5,868 nucleotides of DNA from JBPCOB01 sp051000715 (GTDB lineage Bacteria > Actinomycetota > Actinomycetes > JALYNC01): the NCBI GenBank assembly GCA_051000715.1, contig JBPCOB010000049.1:1-5868 (forward strand), read 5' to 3'. This document shows positions 1-5,479 of the stretch, piece by piece. Made by a program: the position numbers and the translations under genes. A model generated the notes under the pieces. The model made no database searches, was not told the DNA's origin, and worked only from the letters and a program-made list of their open reading frames with translations. The first letter of the stretch is position 1, and every line of letters starts with the position of its first letter.

Positions 1-723
1 CTGGTGCTCGCGGCGGGTGCCGGCCGGCGGCTGCAACCGCTCACCGACGCGCTGCCCAAGACCCTGCTGCCGGTCGCCGGCGAGGACACGATCCTGCACC
101 TGGCGCTGGCGAACCTGCGTCACGCCGGCGTGGCGGAGGCGCACCTGGTCGTCGGCTTCGCGGCCGACCGGATCGCCGAGCTGGTGCCGGAGCTGGAGGA
201 GCGGTACGGGCTGCGGCTGCGGCTGGTCCGCAATGACCGGGCCGAAGAATGGAACAACGCCTACTCGCTCTGGCTGGCCCGCGAGGCCTTCGCCGCCGGC
301 GTACTGCTGGTCAACGGTGACACGGTGCACCCGGCCTCGGTGGAGGACGACGTCCTCGCTGCCCGCGGTCCAGGCGTCCTGCTGGCGGTCGACCGGACGA
401 AGCAGCTCGGCGAGGAGGAGATGAAGGTCGTGCTCGGCCCCGACGACACTCTGCGGCGGATCACCAAGCGAACGGACCCGCGTACGGCGGACGGTGAGTA
501 CATCGGGGTCACCCTCATCGAGCCCGCTGCCGCCGGACCGCTCGCCGACGCCCTCGAGGCGACCTGGCGGCGCGACCCGTCGCTGTACTACGAGGACGGC
601 TTCCAGGAGATGGTCGACCGCGGCGGGAAGATCTCTGTCGTATCCATCGGCACGGCCGACTGGGTCGAGGTCGACAACCACGCGGACCTCGCCCGGGCCC
701 GGGAGATCGCATGCCACTACTAG
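1..723 (+). CDS. LicC-like sugar-phosphate/phospho-alcohol nucleotidyltransferase, 5' truncated
   Basis: Predicted cytoplasmic nucleotidyltransferase that activates a phosphorylated alcohol or sugar with an NTP. The frame is already open at base 1. It begins inside the family's N-terminal signature (LAAGAGRRLQPLTD followed by PK), so only a few residues before LVLAAG are missing and a GTG at 4 is unlikely to be the true start. 240 residues are visible. Counting from base 1, the nucleotide-binding loop is at residues 3-15 with Lys20, the EEWNNAYSLW segment at 82-91, the metal-binding-type Asp in NGD at 107, EEEM at about 138, YYEDG at about 196 and WVEVD at 221-225. The NNAYS and W-E-D segments resemble the phosphocholine cytidylyltransferase (LicC) branch more than glucose-1-phosphate enzymes, so CTP is the more likely donor (inference). 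The stop overlaps the next gene by 13 bases, which suggests translational coupling. Together with the dehydrogenase it could make a CDP-glycerol-type donor. Substrate specificity is not readable from sequence. Confidence 0.9.
   Translation: MVLAAGAGRRLQPLTDALPKTLLPVAGEDTILHLALANLRHAGVAEAHLVVGFAADRIAELVPELEERYGLRLRLVRNDRAEEWNNAYSLWLAREAFAAGVLLVNGDTVHPASVEDDVLAARGPGVLLAVDRTKQLGEEEMKVVLGPDDTLRRITKRTDPRTADGEYIGVTLIEPAAAGPLADALEATWRRDPSLYYEDGFQEMVDRGGKISVVSIGTADWVEVDNHADLARAREIACHY
701..705 (+). promoter_or_regulatory. Shine-Dalgarno deciding the dehydrogenase start
   Basis: GGGAG lies five bases before the ATG at 711, inside the end of the upstream nucleotidyltransferase gene. It favours 711 over the in-frame ATG at 729, which is preceded only by a weak CCCGG context. 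It supports coupled translation of the two overlapping genes. Confidence 0.55.
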
Positions 724-1769
724 CCCGGATGCTCATCACCCCGCTGTTCATCGACGTCCGGCCCGGCGCGATCGAGGGGCTGCGCGACGTGCTGGCCGAC
801 CGGCGGATCTCCGCCGACGGGCACGTGGCCGTGGCGGTCGGGCCGGGGCAGGGGGAGCGCCTGGCCCAGACGCTGTCCGGCTCGCTGGCCAACGCCGACG
901 TCTTCACCGTCTCCGGAGGTTCGCTGGAGGCAGCCGGCCAGCTGCAGGCTTCGCTGCACGGCGGCTCGTACGACGCGCTCGTCGGCATCGGCGGCGGCCG
1001 CACCCTCGACGTGACCAAGTACGCGGCGACCCGGTTGGCGCTGCCCATGGTGGCGGTGGCGACGAACCTCTCCCACGACGGGATCGCCTCGCCGGTCAGC
1101 TCGCTCGACCACGAGGGGGGCAAGGGGTCCTTCGGTGTCTCGATGCCGATCGCCGTCGTCGTCGACCTCGACTACGTCGCCTCCTCACCGCCGCGGATGG
1201 TGCGCTCAGGCATTGGGGACGTGGTCAGTAACGTGTCTGCCATTGCGGACTGGGAGCTCGCGGCCGGCCAACGGGACGAGCCGGTAGACGGTCTCGCGGT
1301 GACGCTGGCGCGGACCGCGGCCGAGGCGGTGCTGCACCGGACGGACGGCATCGCCGACACCGCATTCCTCACCGCGCTGGCCGAGGCGCTCGTCCTGTCC
1401 GGCCTTGCGATGGCGGCCGCCGGCTCGAGTCGGCCCTGCAGCGGCGGAGACCACGAAATCATGCATGCCGTCGACCGGCTGTTCCCCGGCACCAGCAACC
1501 ACGGCGAGCTGGCCGGGGTGGGCGCGCTCTTCTGCCACTTCCTCCGGGAGGACGACGTACGGTCGCACCAGACCGACCAGTGCCTGCGCCGACACGGGCT
1601 GCCCCGGCTCCCCGCCGACCTCGGCTTGACCGACGAGCAGTTCACCGCGGCCGTCCTGGCCGCGCCGTCCACCCGGCCCGACCGGTACACGATCCTCGAG
1701 CACCTCGCCCTCGGTCCGGACGACGTTCGCAAGCGGGTCCGGAACTTCGTCGATGCGTTCGGTTGCTGA
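711..1769 (+). CDS. sn-glycerol-1-phosphate dehydrogenase family protein (iron-containing alcohol dehydrogenase superfamily)
   Basis: 352-residue protein of the glycerol-1-phosphate dehydrogenase (EgsA/AraM) group, related to dehydroquinate synthase. The family reduces dihydroxyacetone phosphate to sn-glycerol 1-phosphate with NAD(P)H in the cytoplasm. Visible motifs: the nucleotide-binding GIGGGRTLDVTK at 92-103, TNLSHDGIASP at 118-128, GIGDVVSN at 167-174 followed by DW at 180-181, SRPCSGGDHEIMH at 240-252 and NHGELAGVG at 263-271. Asp170, His248 and His264 match the family's three metal ligands, so it looks catalytically intact and full length. The chosen ATG at 711 has a GGGAG Shine-Dalgarno at 701-705. 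An in-frame ATG at 729 matches where many homologues begin but has no good ribosome binding site. It overlaps the genes on both sides (13 and 17 bases). Bacterial members are far less common than archaeal ones. The substrate could instead be a related phospho-ketone or phosphono-aldehyde. Confidence 0.88.
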   Translation: MPLLARMLITPLFIDVRPGAIEGLRDVLADRRISADGHVAVAVGPGQGERLAQTLSGSLANADVFTVSGGSLEAAGQLQASLHGGSYDALVGIGGGRTLDVTKYAATRLALPMVAVATNLSHDGIASPVSSLDHEGGKGSFGVSMPIAVVVDLDYVASSPPRMVRSGIGDVVSNVSAIADWELAAGQRDEPVDGLAVTLARTAAEAVLHRTDGIADTAFLTALAEALVLSGLAMAAAGSSRPCSGGDHEIMHAVDRLFPGTSNHGELAGVGALFCHFLREDDVRSHQTDQCLRRHGLPRLPADLGLTDEQFTAAVLAAPSTRPDRYTILEHLALGPDDVRKRVRNFVDAFGC

Positions 1770-2634
1770 GCTGCGGGCGTCGTACGGCTGCGTGCTGCTC
1801 ACCCAGGGCCGGCGCCCGGGGGAGCTGGCTGCGGCGCTCGCCTCGCTGCTGGGGCAGCGCGACGTCGATCTCGACGTGGTCGTCGTCGGCAACGGGTGGA
1901 CGCCGACCGGCCTGCCGCCGGGCGTCCGGATGGTGGAGCTGCCCGACAACCGGGGGATCCCGGCCGGCCGAAACGCCGGAACGCCGGCCGTGGGCGGCGA
2001 GCTGCTCGTGTTTCTCGACGACGACGCAAGCTGGCCGGACGACGACGCGCTGGCCCGGATGGCCCAGCTGTTCTCGGCCGACCCCCGGCTCGGCCTGGTG
2101 CAGCCGCGCGTTCTCGACCCGGCCGGACGACCCACCCCCCGGCGGTGGGTCCCACGGTTACGGGTGGGCGATCCGGCCCGGAGCAGCGACGTCTGCGCCG
2201 TGTGGGAAGGCGCCGTGGTCATCCGCCGAGACCTGTTCGAGTCGATCGGCGGCTGGCCCGAGGACTTCTTCTACGCGCACGAGGGCATCGACCTCGCCTG
2301 GCGGGTGTGGGATGCGGGTTTCCGGGTGCGCTACGTCGGCGACGTAGTGGCACACCATCCCGCGATCGATCCCAACCGGCACTCCTACCGGCACCGGCTG
2401 AGCGCCCGCAACCGCATCTGGCTCGCGCGCCAGCACCTCCCGCTTCCGCTTGCCGTCGGGTACGCGGTGGTCTGGTTCGTTCTCACCGGGGTCCGGGTGC
2501 GTAGTGTCGCCGAGGCCGGCGACCTGGTCCTGGGCTACCGCGACGGGCTGACCGCGACGGGCGGGCCGCGGCGTCCCATGAGCTGGCACACCGTCTGGCG
2601 AATGACCCGCGCCGGCCGGCCGCCCATCGTGTAA
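1753..2634 (+). CDS. Family 2 (GT-A fold) glycosyltransferase
   Basis: 293-residue inverting glycosyltransferase of the rhamnosyltransferase/WbbL-like part of family GT2. It is expected to transfer a nucleotide-activated sugar at the inner face of the membrane. The N-terminal Rossmann-like half has VLLTQGRR (14-21) and VVVVGNG (42-48), then the family signature NRGIPAGRNAG at 66-76. FLDDDA at 87-92 holds the metal/nucleotide-binding acidic triad (Asp89-91). WEGAVVIRRDLF at 151-162 and FFYAHEGIDLAWR at 172-184 (Glu177, Asp180) form the acceptor/catalytic-base region, and VVAHHP at 198-203 completes the core. A weakly hydrophobic stretch at about 231-247 could sit at the membrane but is not a clear transmembrane helix. 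No signal peptide is visible. Its ATG overlaps the dehydrogenase stop by 17 bases, so it is probably the last gene of the operon, acting on the same lipid or polymer. Donor and acceptor cannot be predicted. Confidence 0.9.
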   Translation: MRSVAELRASYGCVLLTQGRRPGELAAALASLLGQRDVDLDVVVVGNGWTPTGLPPGVRMVELPDNRGIPAGRNAGTPAVGGELLVFLDDDASWPDDDALARMAQLFSADPRLGLVQPRVLDPAGRPTPRRWVPRLRVGDPARSSDVCAVWEGAVVIRRDLFESIGGWPEDFFYAHEGIDLAWRVWDAGFRVRYVGDVVAHHPAIDPNRHSYRHRLSARNRIWLARQHLPLPLAVGYAVVWFVLTGVRVRSVAEAGDLVLGYRDGLTATGGPRRPMSWHTVWRMTRAGRPPIV

Positions 2635-2696
2635 GGCCGCGACGCACCGCGTCCTTGACCTCTAAGCCGGTCTCTGTTCGAAGCCCCCGCAATGTC

Positions 2697-2719
2697 GCCG
2701 GCCTACTCATCCGGCCGGC
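2697..2719 (+). terminator. Candidate terminator hairpin after the glycosyltransferase
   Basis: GCCGGCC (2697-2703) and GGCCGGC (2713-2719) form a perfect 7-bp stem with a 9-base loop, 63 bases after the operon's last stop codon. No T-run follows. Many actinobacterial terminators lack one, but such GC-rich palindromes are also common by chance, so this is tentative. Confidence 0.3.
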
Positions 2720-2724
2720 CCGCC

Positions 2725-2798
2725 TGTGGACCGATCGGTGGGTGAGAACGTGGATGACCCTCCCGTTCGGGGGATAACCCGGCACGTCCTGTGGACAC
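2725..2798 (+). other. Cluster of four DnaA-box-like words
   Basis: Compared with TGTGGACAA or TGTGGATAA (the reverse of the DnaA box TTGTCCACA / TTATCCACA), the region has TGTGGACCG at 2725 (7/9), CGTGGATGA at 2750 (7/9), GGGGGATAA at 2769 (7/9) and TGTGGACAC at 2790 (8/9). All point the same way and are spaced 25, 19 and 21 bases apart, close to two helical turns. None is a perfect box and neither dnaA nor dnaN is nearby, so this is not the standard actinobacterial origin context. It may be an auxiliary DnaA-binding cluster or coincidence. Confidence 0.25.
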
Positions 2799-2827
2799 TC
2801 GCGGGGCCGCGAAAGAATCTTGAAATC

Positions 2828-3059
2828 GCGGTCTCAGAACCCTTGTGCGGCCTTCGGGGAGACACTAGACATTGCTCTTGTCACCGGAAACGGAGACCGC
2901 TTCGGGGGAGACTCCGGAACGCAGGAAGCGTCGGGTGACCGACGCTTCGGGCGGGTCCCGGCACCGGTGGCCGGTACGCACGCAGGGCCGCCGAGCGATC
3001 GGCGTTCCGTGCAGCGACCGAAGCGAGGCCCCTCCATCTCATACATGGAGGGGCCTCGC
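2828..3059 (+). ncRNA. Candidate structured RNA or 3' UTR element (multi-hairpin)
   Basis: No credible protein is encoded here on either strand, but hairpins follow one another closely. GCGGTCTC (2828-2835) pairs with GAGACCGC (2893-2900). GAAGCGTCGG (2925-2934) pairs with CCGACGCTTC (2939-2948) around a GTGA tetraloop. A stem lies at 2955-2977 with a 5-bp CCGGC/GCCGG core. Directly abutting it, GCACG (2978-2982) pairs with CGTGC (3008-3012), enclosing CGCCGA/TCGGCG closed by a GCGA tetraloop (2989-3004). A 15-bp hairpin at 3023-3059 ends the series, followed by ACCATTTTG. GTGA and GCGA are stable GNRA loops only on the plus strand, and the T-run is also on plus, which sets the orientation. 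I do not recognise RNase P RNA, tmRNA, SRP RNA or a known riboswitch. No clear TANNNT promoter word precedes it, so it may be processed from the upstream operon transcript. Boundaries are approximate. Confidence 0.4.
3023..3059 (+). terminator. Strong terminator hairpin, possibly bidirectional
   Basis: A perfect 15-bp inverted repeat (GCGAGGCCCCTCCAT with ATGGAGGGGCCTCGC) closes a 7-base loop and is followed on the plus strand by a short TTTT at 3064-3067. It sits between convergent genes, 75 bases beyond the minus-strand ugd stop. It could therefore end plus-strand transcripts from the glycosyltransferase operon or the candidate RNA, and also ugd transcripts. The minus-side flank has no T-run, so plus-strand termination is better supported. 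Confidence 0.8.
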
Positions 3060-3133
3060 ACCATTTTGCCCGGCAGCAAGCTCTTCGCCGGCAACGACAC
3101 GTCAGCAAGCGGACGGATTTGCTCCGACACCCC

Positions 3134-4480
3134 TCAGGGTCGACCGAGTGCGCGGTAGTACCAGCCGGCGTCCCGCCACCGCTGCGGGTCCAGGGCGTTG
3201 CGGCCGTCAACGATGTTGCGCTTGGCCACCACCTCGCCGAGCACGGCGGGGTCCATGTCCCGGAACTCGCGCCACTCGGTGAGGTGCAGGACGAGATCGG
3301 CGCCCGCGGCCGCCTCGAGCGCGGACTCGGCGTAGGTCAGGTCCGGGTACTGGCGCCGTGCGTTGTCCATCGCGGCCGGGTCGTAGACCGTCACCTCCGC
3401 TCCCTGGCGCTGCACGGTCGACGCCACGTCGAGCGCCGGAGAGTCCCGGATGTCGTCGGAGTTGGGCTTGAAGGCGGCGCCCAGGACGGCGACCCGGCTG
3501 CCCTGGAAGGACCCGTCCAGCAGCTCGCGGGCCAGGTCGACGAGGCGAGACCGGCGCCGCAGGTTGATAGCGTCGACCTCGCGCAGGAATGACAGCGCCT
3601 GGTCGACGCCGAGTTCTCCGGCCCGCGCCATGAAGGCCCGGATGTCCTTGGGGAGGCAGCCGCCACCGAAGCCGAGGCCGGCGTGGAGGAACCGGCCGCC
3701 GATGCGGTCGTCGTACGACAGCGCCTCCGACAGCTTGGTCACGTCCGCGCCGGTCGCCTCGCAGACCTCCGCCATCGCGTTGATGAAGCTGATCTTCGTG
3801 GCGAGGAAGGCGTTGGCGGCGACCTTGACCAGCTCCGCGGTGGCGAAGTCGGTGATGACGACTGGCGTCTCGATGGCTACCACCGGTGCGTACGCCGATC
3901 GCAGCATCGCCTCGCCGTACGCCGACCGGACGCCGAAGACCAGCCGGTCGGGCGTGAGGGTGTCCTCCACGGCGAAGCCCTCGCGTAGGAACTCCGGGTT
4001 CCAGGCGACGTCCACGCCGCCGCCGTGGGCCCGGCCGGCCGGCGCATCCGCGTCGAGCCAGCCGGCCACCCGGTGGGCCGTGCCGGCGGGCACCGTGGAC
4101 TTGCCGACCACCAGGCACTCGCGGGTGAGGTGCGGCGCCAGGCCGCGAACGACGCTGTTTACGTAGGTCAGGTCGGCGGCGTACTCGCCGGCCTTCTGCG
4201 GAGTGCCCACGCAGAGGAAGTGCACGTCGCCGAAGCCGGCCACCTCGGCGTACGACGTGGTGAACCGAAGCCGGCCGGCCTCGAGGTTCTTGCGCAGCAG
4301 CGGCTCGAGTCCCGGCTCGAAGAACGGCACCTCGCCGGCGGACAGCCTGGTCACCTTGGCGTGGTCGACGTCCATGCCGAGGACGTCGAAACCCAGCTCG
4401 GCCATGCACACGGCGTGGGTGGCGCCGAGGTAGCCGGTGCCCAGGACGGTGAGCCGGGGGCGGCCGCCGGTCGAAGCCAT
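3134..4480 (-). CDS. ugd: UDP-glucose 6-dehydrogenase
   Basis: 448-residue cytoplasmic enzyme that oxidises UDP-glucose twice with NAD+ to UDP-glucuronate, a precursor for uronic-acid-containing surface polysaccharides and glycolipids. The N-terminal NAD-binding fold has GTGYLG at 14-19. The middle shows GKSTVPAGT at 127-134, NPEFLREG at 161-168 and ELVKVAANAFLATK at 216-229. The active-site motif GFGGGCLPKD at 270-279 carries the catalytic Cys275. Thr129, Glu163, Glu167, Lys219, Asn223 and Asp279 line up with the known catalytic set. The C-terminal UDP-binding domain includes GAAFKPNSDDIRDSP at 334-348. Length is normal and nothing is missing. The start ATG at 4480 is chosen because homology begins there. 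The frame stays open further upstream, but that is antisense to the thioesterase gene. No Shine-Dalgarno is seen, and a TACCAT box six bases upstream suggests a leaderless mRNA. A closely related UDP-sugar or UDP-ManNAc dehydrogenase is a less likely alternative. Confidence 0.96.
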   Translation of the reverse strand: MASTGGRPRLTVLGTGYLGATHAVCMAELGFDVLGMDVDHAKVTRLSAGEVPFFEPGLEPLLRKNLEAGRLRFTTSYAEVAGFGDVHFLCVGTPQKAGEYAADLTYVNSVVRGLAPHLTRECLVVGKSTVPAGTAHRVAGWLDADAPAGRAHGGGVDVAWNPEFLREGFAVEDTLTPDRLVFGVRSAYGEAMLRSAYAPVVAIETPVVITDFATAELVKVAANAFLATKISFINAMAEVCEATGADVTKLSEALSYDDRIGGRFLHAGLGFGGGCLPKDIRAFMARAGELGVDQALSFLREVDAINLRRRSRLVDLARELLDGSFQGSRVAVLGAAFKPNSDDIRDSPALDVASTVQRQGAEVTVYDPAAMDNARRQYPDLTYAESALEAAAGADLVLHLTEWREFRDMDPAVLGEVVAKRNIVDGRNALDPQRWRDAGWYYRALGRP

Positions 4481-4486
4481 TCGGGG

Positions 4487-4492
4487 ATGGTA
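4487..4492 (-). promoter_or_regulatory. -10 element of ugd (leaderless start)
   Basis: On the minus strand TACCAT matches the actinobacterial TANNNT -10 consensus and ends six bases before the ugd ATG, so transcription would begin at or next to the start codon. No Shine-Dalgarno is present, which fits a leaderless mRNA. No good -35 is visible. Confidence 0.5.
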
Positions 4493-4507
4493 GCGCCGGC
4501 TCACCGT

Positions 4508-4513
4508 TAGCCT
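4508..4513 (+). promoter_or_regulatory. -10 element of the thioesterase gene (leaderless start)
   Basis: TAGCCT matches TANNNT and is seven bases before the GTG start at 4521, placing the likely transcription start on the start codon. The upstream sequence has no Shine-Dalgarno. It lies back to back with the ugd promoter within a 40-base gap. Confidence 0.5.
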
Positions 4514-4520
4514 CGCTTCC

Positions 4521-5039
4521 GTGACAGCCGCCAAGCCGGTCTCGACCAGCCGGATCACGCTTAGCCGGATCATGAGCCAGCTCGACACCAACCTGCACGG
4601 CAACGTGCATGGCGGCGTGGTCATGAAGTTGGTGGACGATGTCGGCGGCGCGGTGGCCGCCCGACACACCGGCGGCCGCGCGGTCACTGCGGCGATGGAC
4701 GAGATGGTCTTTGTCGTACCGGTGCACGTCGGTGACCTCGTGTACGCATCCGCTCAGGTCAACTGGGCCGGCCGGACGTCGGTCGAGATCGGCGTGCGGG
4801 TGGTAGCGGAGCGCTGGGACGAGGCCGGCCAGCAGCCTCGACATGTCGCGTCGGCGTACCTGGTCTACGTCGCCATCGACGAGCACGAGAAGCCGCGGCC
4901 GGTTCCGCCGCTCGAGACCGAGACGGCAGAGGACGAGCGGCGCTTTCGGGAGGCAGAGATCCGCCGGCAGAACCGCCTGGCCCGGCGCCGGGCGATCCTG
5001 TCCGCGCGCGGCTGCGGATCGACGGCTGCAGCGCCGTAA
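4521..5039 (+). CDS. Hotdog-fold acyl-CoA thioesterase (YciA/ACOT-like)
   Basis: 172-residue protein of the YciA/ACOT acyl-CoA hydrolase family, which releases free fatty acid and CoA from acyl-CoA in the cytoplasm. The hallmark NLHGNVHGGVVMKLVDD lies at 24-40: the NVHGG loop leads into the long hotdog helix, and the Asp at 39 or 40 is the likely catalytic acid. MDEMVFVVPVHVGD at 59-72 and the AGRTSVEIGVRV strand at 83-94 complete the core. A charged C-terminal helix, rich in Arg and Glu (about 131-158), extends past the minimal domain, as in many actinobacterial members, and these normally oligomerise. GTG at 4521 is taken as the start because a TANNNT box sits seven bases upstream and no Shine-Dalgarno or better start exists. 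Divergent from ugd, with no evident functional link to it. Chain-length preference cannot be read from sequence. Confidence 0.93.
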   Translation: MTAAKPVSTSRITLSRIMSQLDTNLHGNVHGGVVMKLVDDVGGAVAARHTGGRAVTAAMDEMVFVVPVHVGDLVYASAQVNWAGRTSVEIGVRVVAERWDEAGQQPRHVASAYLVYVAIDEHEKPRPVPPLETETAEDERRFREAEIRRQNRLARRRAILSARGCGSTAAAP

Positions 5040-5065
5040 CAAATCTTCCCGACAGTCAGACCCCG

Positions 5066-5353
5066 TCAGAGCAGGAGCTCGAACACTTCGTCCGCGTACC
5101 ACCGCGCGAGAACACCGCGCCCACGGCCGTCTTCGCGTAATGCGCCAATTTCGCTCAACTGCCGTAGCAAGTTGATTGCTCCCTGCTGCGTGATGTTGAG
5201 TCGCCCGGCAACGAAGCGTGCATACAAGACCGGATTGCTGAAGATCAGGTCGACGACCTCCGGAGCTCGACTCCGTGTGCATACAACGAGTCGGCCGGTT
5301 ACGTTGTGTCTGCCACCGGACTCCCAATAATCGTTGCAGGCCGTGATCAGTTG
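5066..5353 (-). pseudogene. Remnant of a Fic-family protein (C-terminal winged-helix end)
   Basis: Reading the minus strand, about 95 codons end in TGA at 5066-5068. The last 60 or so give SRAPEVVDLIFSNP, ARFVAGRLNITQQGAIN, LLRQLSEIGALRED and ARWYADEVFELL. This resembles the C-terminal DNA-binding-like region of Fic (AMP-transferase) proteins, where a small winged helix follows the Fic domain. The catalytic HPFxxGNGR region is absent from the window. There is no plausible start codon and ribosome site, and upstream of about 5353 the frame runs into Arg/Pro-rich low-complexity sequence. I therefore read it as a 5'-deleted relic. The stretch is less GC-rich than its neighbours (for example around 5136-5180 and 5320-5335), which fits acquired DNA. 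Family assignment rests on pattern recognition of the helix-turn-helix and the end of the protein. A C-terminal piece of another winged-helix protein is possible. Confidence 0.5.
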
Positions 5354-5407
5354 AGCTCGGCGTACGGCGCCTCGTCCTGCCCCGCGACCGGGCCGGCGAG
5401 GCGGCCT

Positions 5408-5471
5408 GTCCGCAGTCCGAGCGTGGGAAGGGCCGGGCCGTCCGTAGGCCGAGCGTCGGAAGGACGGGTCC
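5408..5471. repeat. 32-bp imperfect tandem duplication
   Basis: Units 5408-5439 and 5440-5471 align without gaps at 26 of 32 positions. Each contains GTCCG, CCGAGCGT and GGAAGG. It lies in the non-coding gap after the CoA-transferase gene and overlaps the hairpin at 5430-5476. No third copy is visible on either side. Confidence 0.75.
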
Positions 5472-5476
5472 GGCCC
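5430..5476 (-). terminator. Likely terminator of the CoA-transferase gene
   Basis: Starting only three bases after the minus-strand stop codon at 5480, the sequence can form a long GC-rich hairpin. Bases 5430-5439 pair with 5467-5476 (one G-U pair), one base (5466) bulges, and 5440-5443 pair with 5462-5465. Within the loop, CCGA (5449-5452) can pair with TCGG (5456-5459). On the minus strand it is followed by TTCCC rather than a real U-tract, as is common in actinobacteria. Confidence 0.55.
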
Positions 5477-5479
5477 GGT

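Noticed and set aside
494..2222. Long alternative frames on both strands over the first three genes (for example 494-1231 plus, 1206-2222 minus)
   Set aside because: Low-complexity, Arg/Ala/Gly-rich products overlapping three genes with clear family motifs; no motif of their own.
2676..2682. GTTCGAA, a tRNA T-loop-like word
   Set aside because: The flanking bases do not form a T stem, and no acceptor, D or anticodon arm can be built around it.
2820..3060. Known RNAs: RNase P RNA, tmRNA, SRP RNA, cobalamin, SAM-IV or c-di-AMP riboswitches
   Set aside because: None of the hallmark core sequences I know for these families is present on either strand. A covariance-model search would be decisive.
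2726..3282. Short open frames in the 2635-3133 gap (for example 2726-2938, 2820-3158 and 2872-3282 plus)
   Set aside because: No ribosome site or recognisable motifs; two run into the antisense of ugd and the compositions are not protein-like. The hairpins explain the region better.
4481..4687. Upstream extension of the ugd frame by 69 codons
   Set aside because: The extension is antisense to the conserved thioesterase core and shows no dehydrogenase homology. The protein family starts at the Met at 4480, where a leaderless -10 box also fits.
3207..5327. Very long minus-strand open frame (706 codons)
   Set aside because: An Arg/Pro/Gly-rich out-of-frame reading of ugd and of the strand opposite the thioesterase. 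Long stop-free frames are expected at this GC content.
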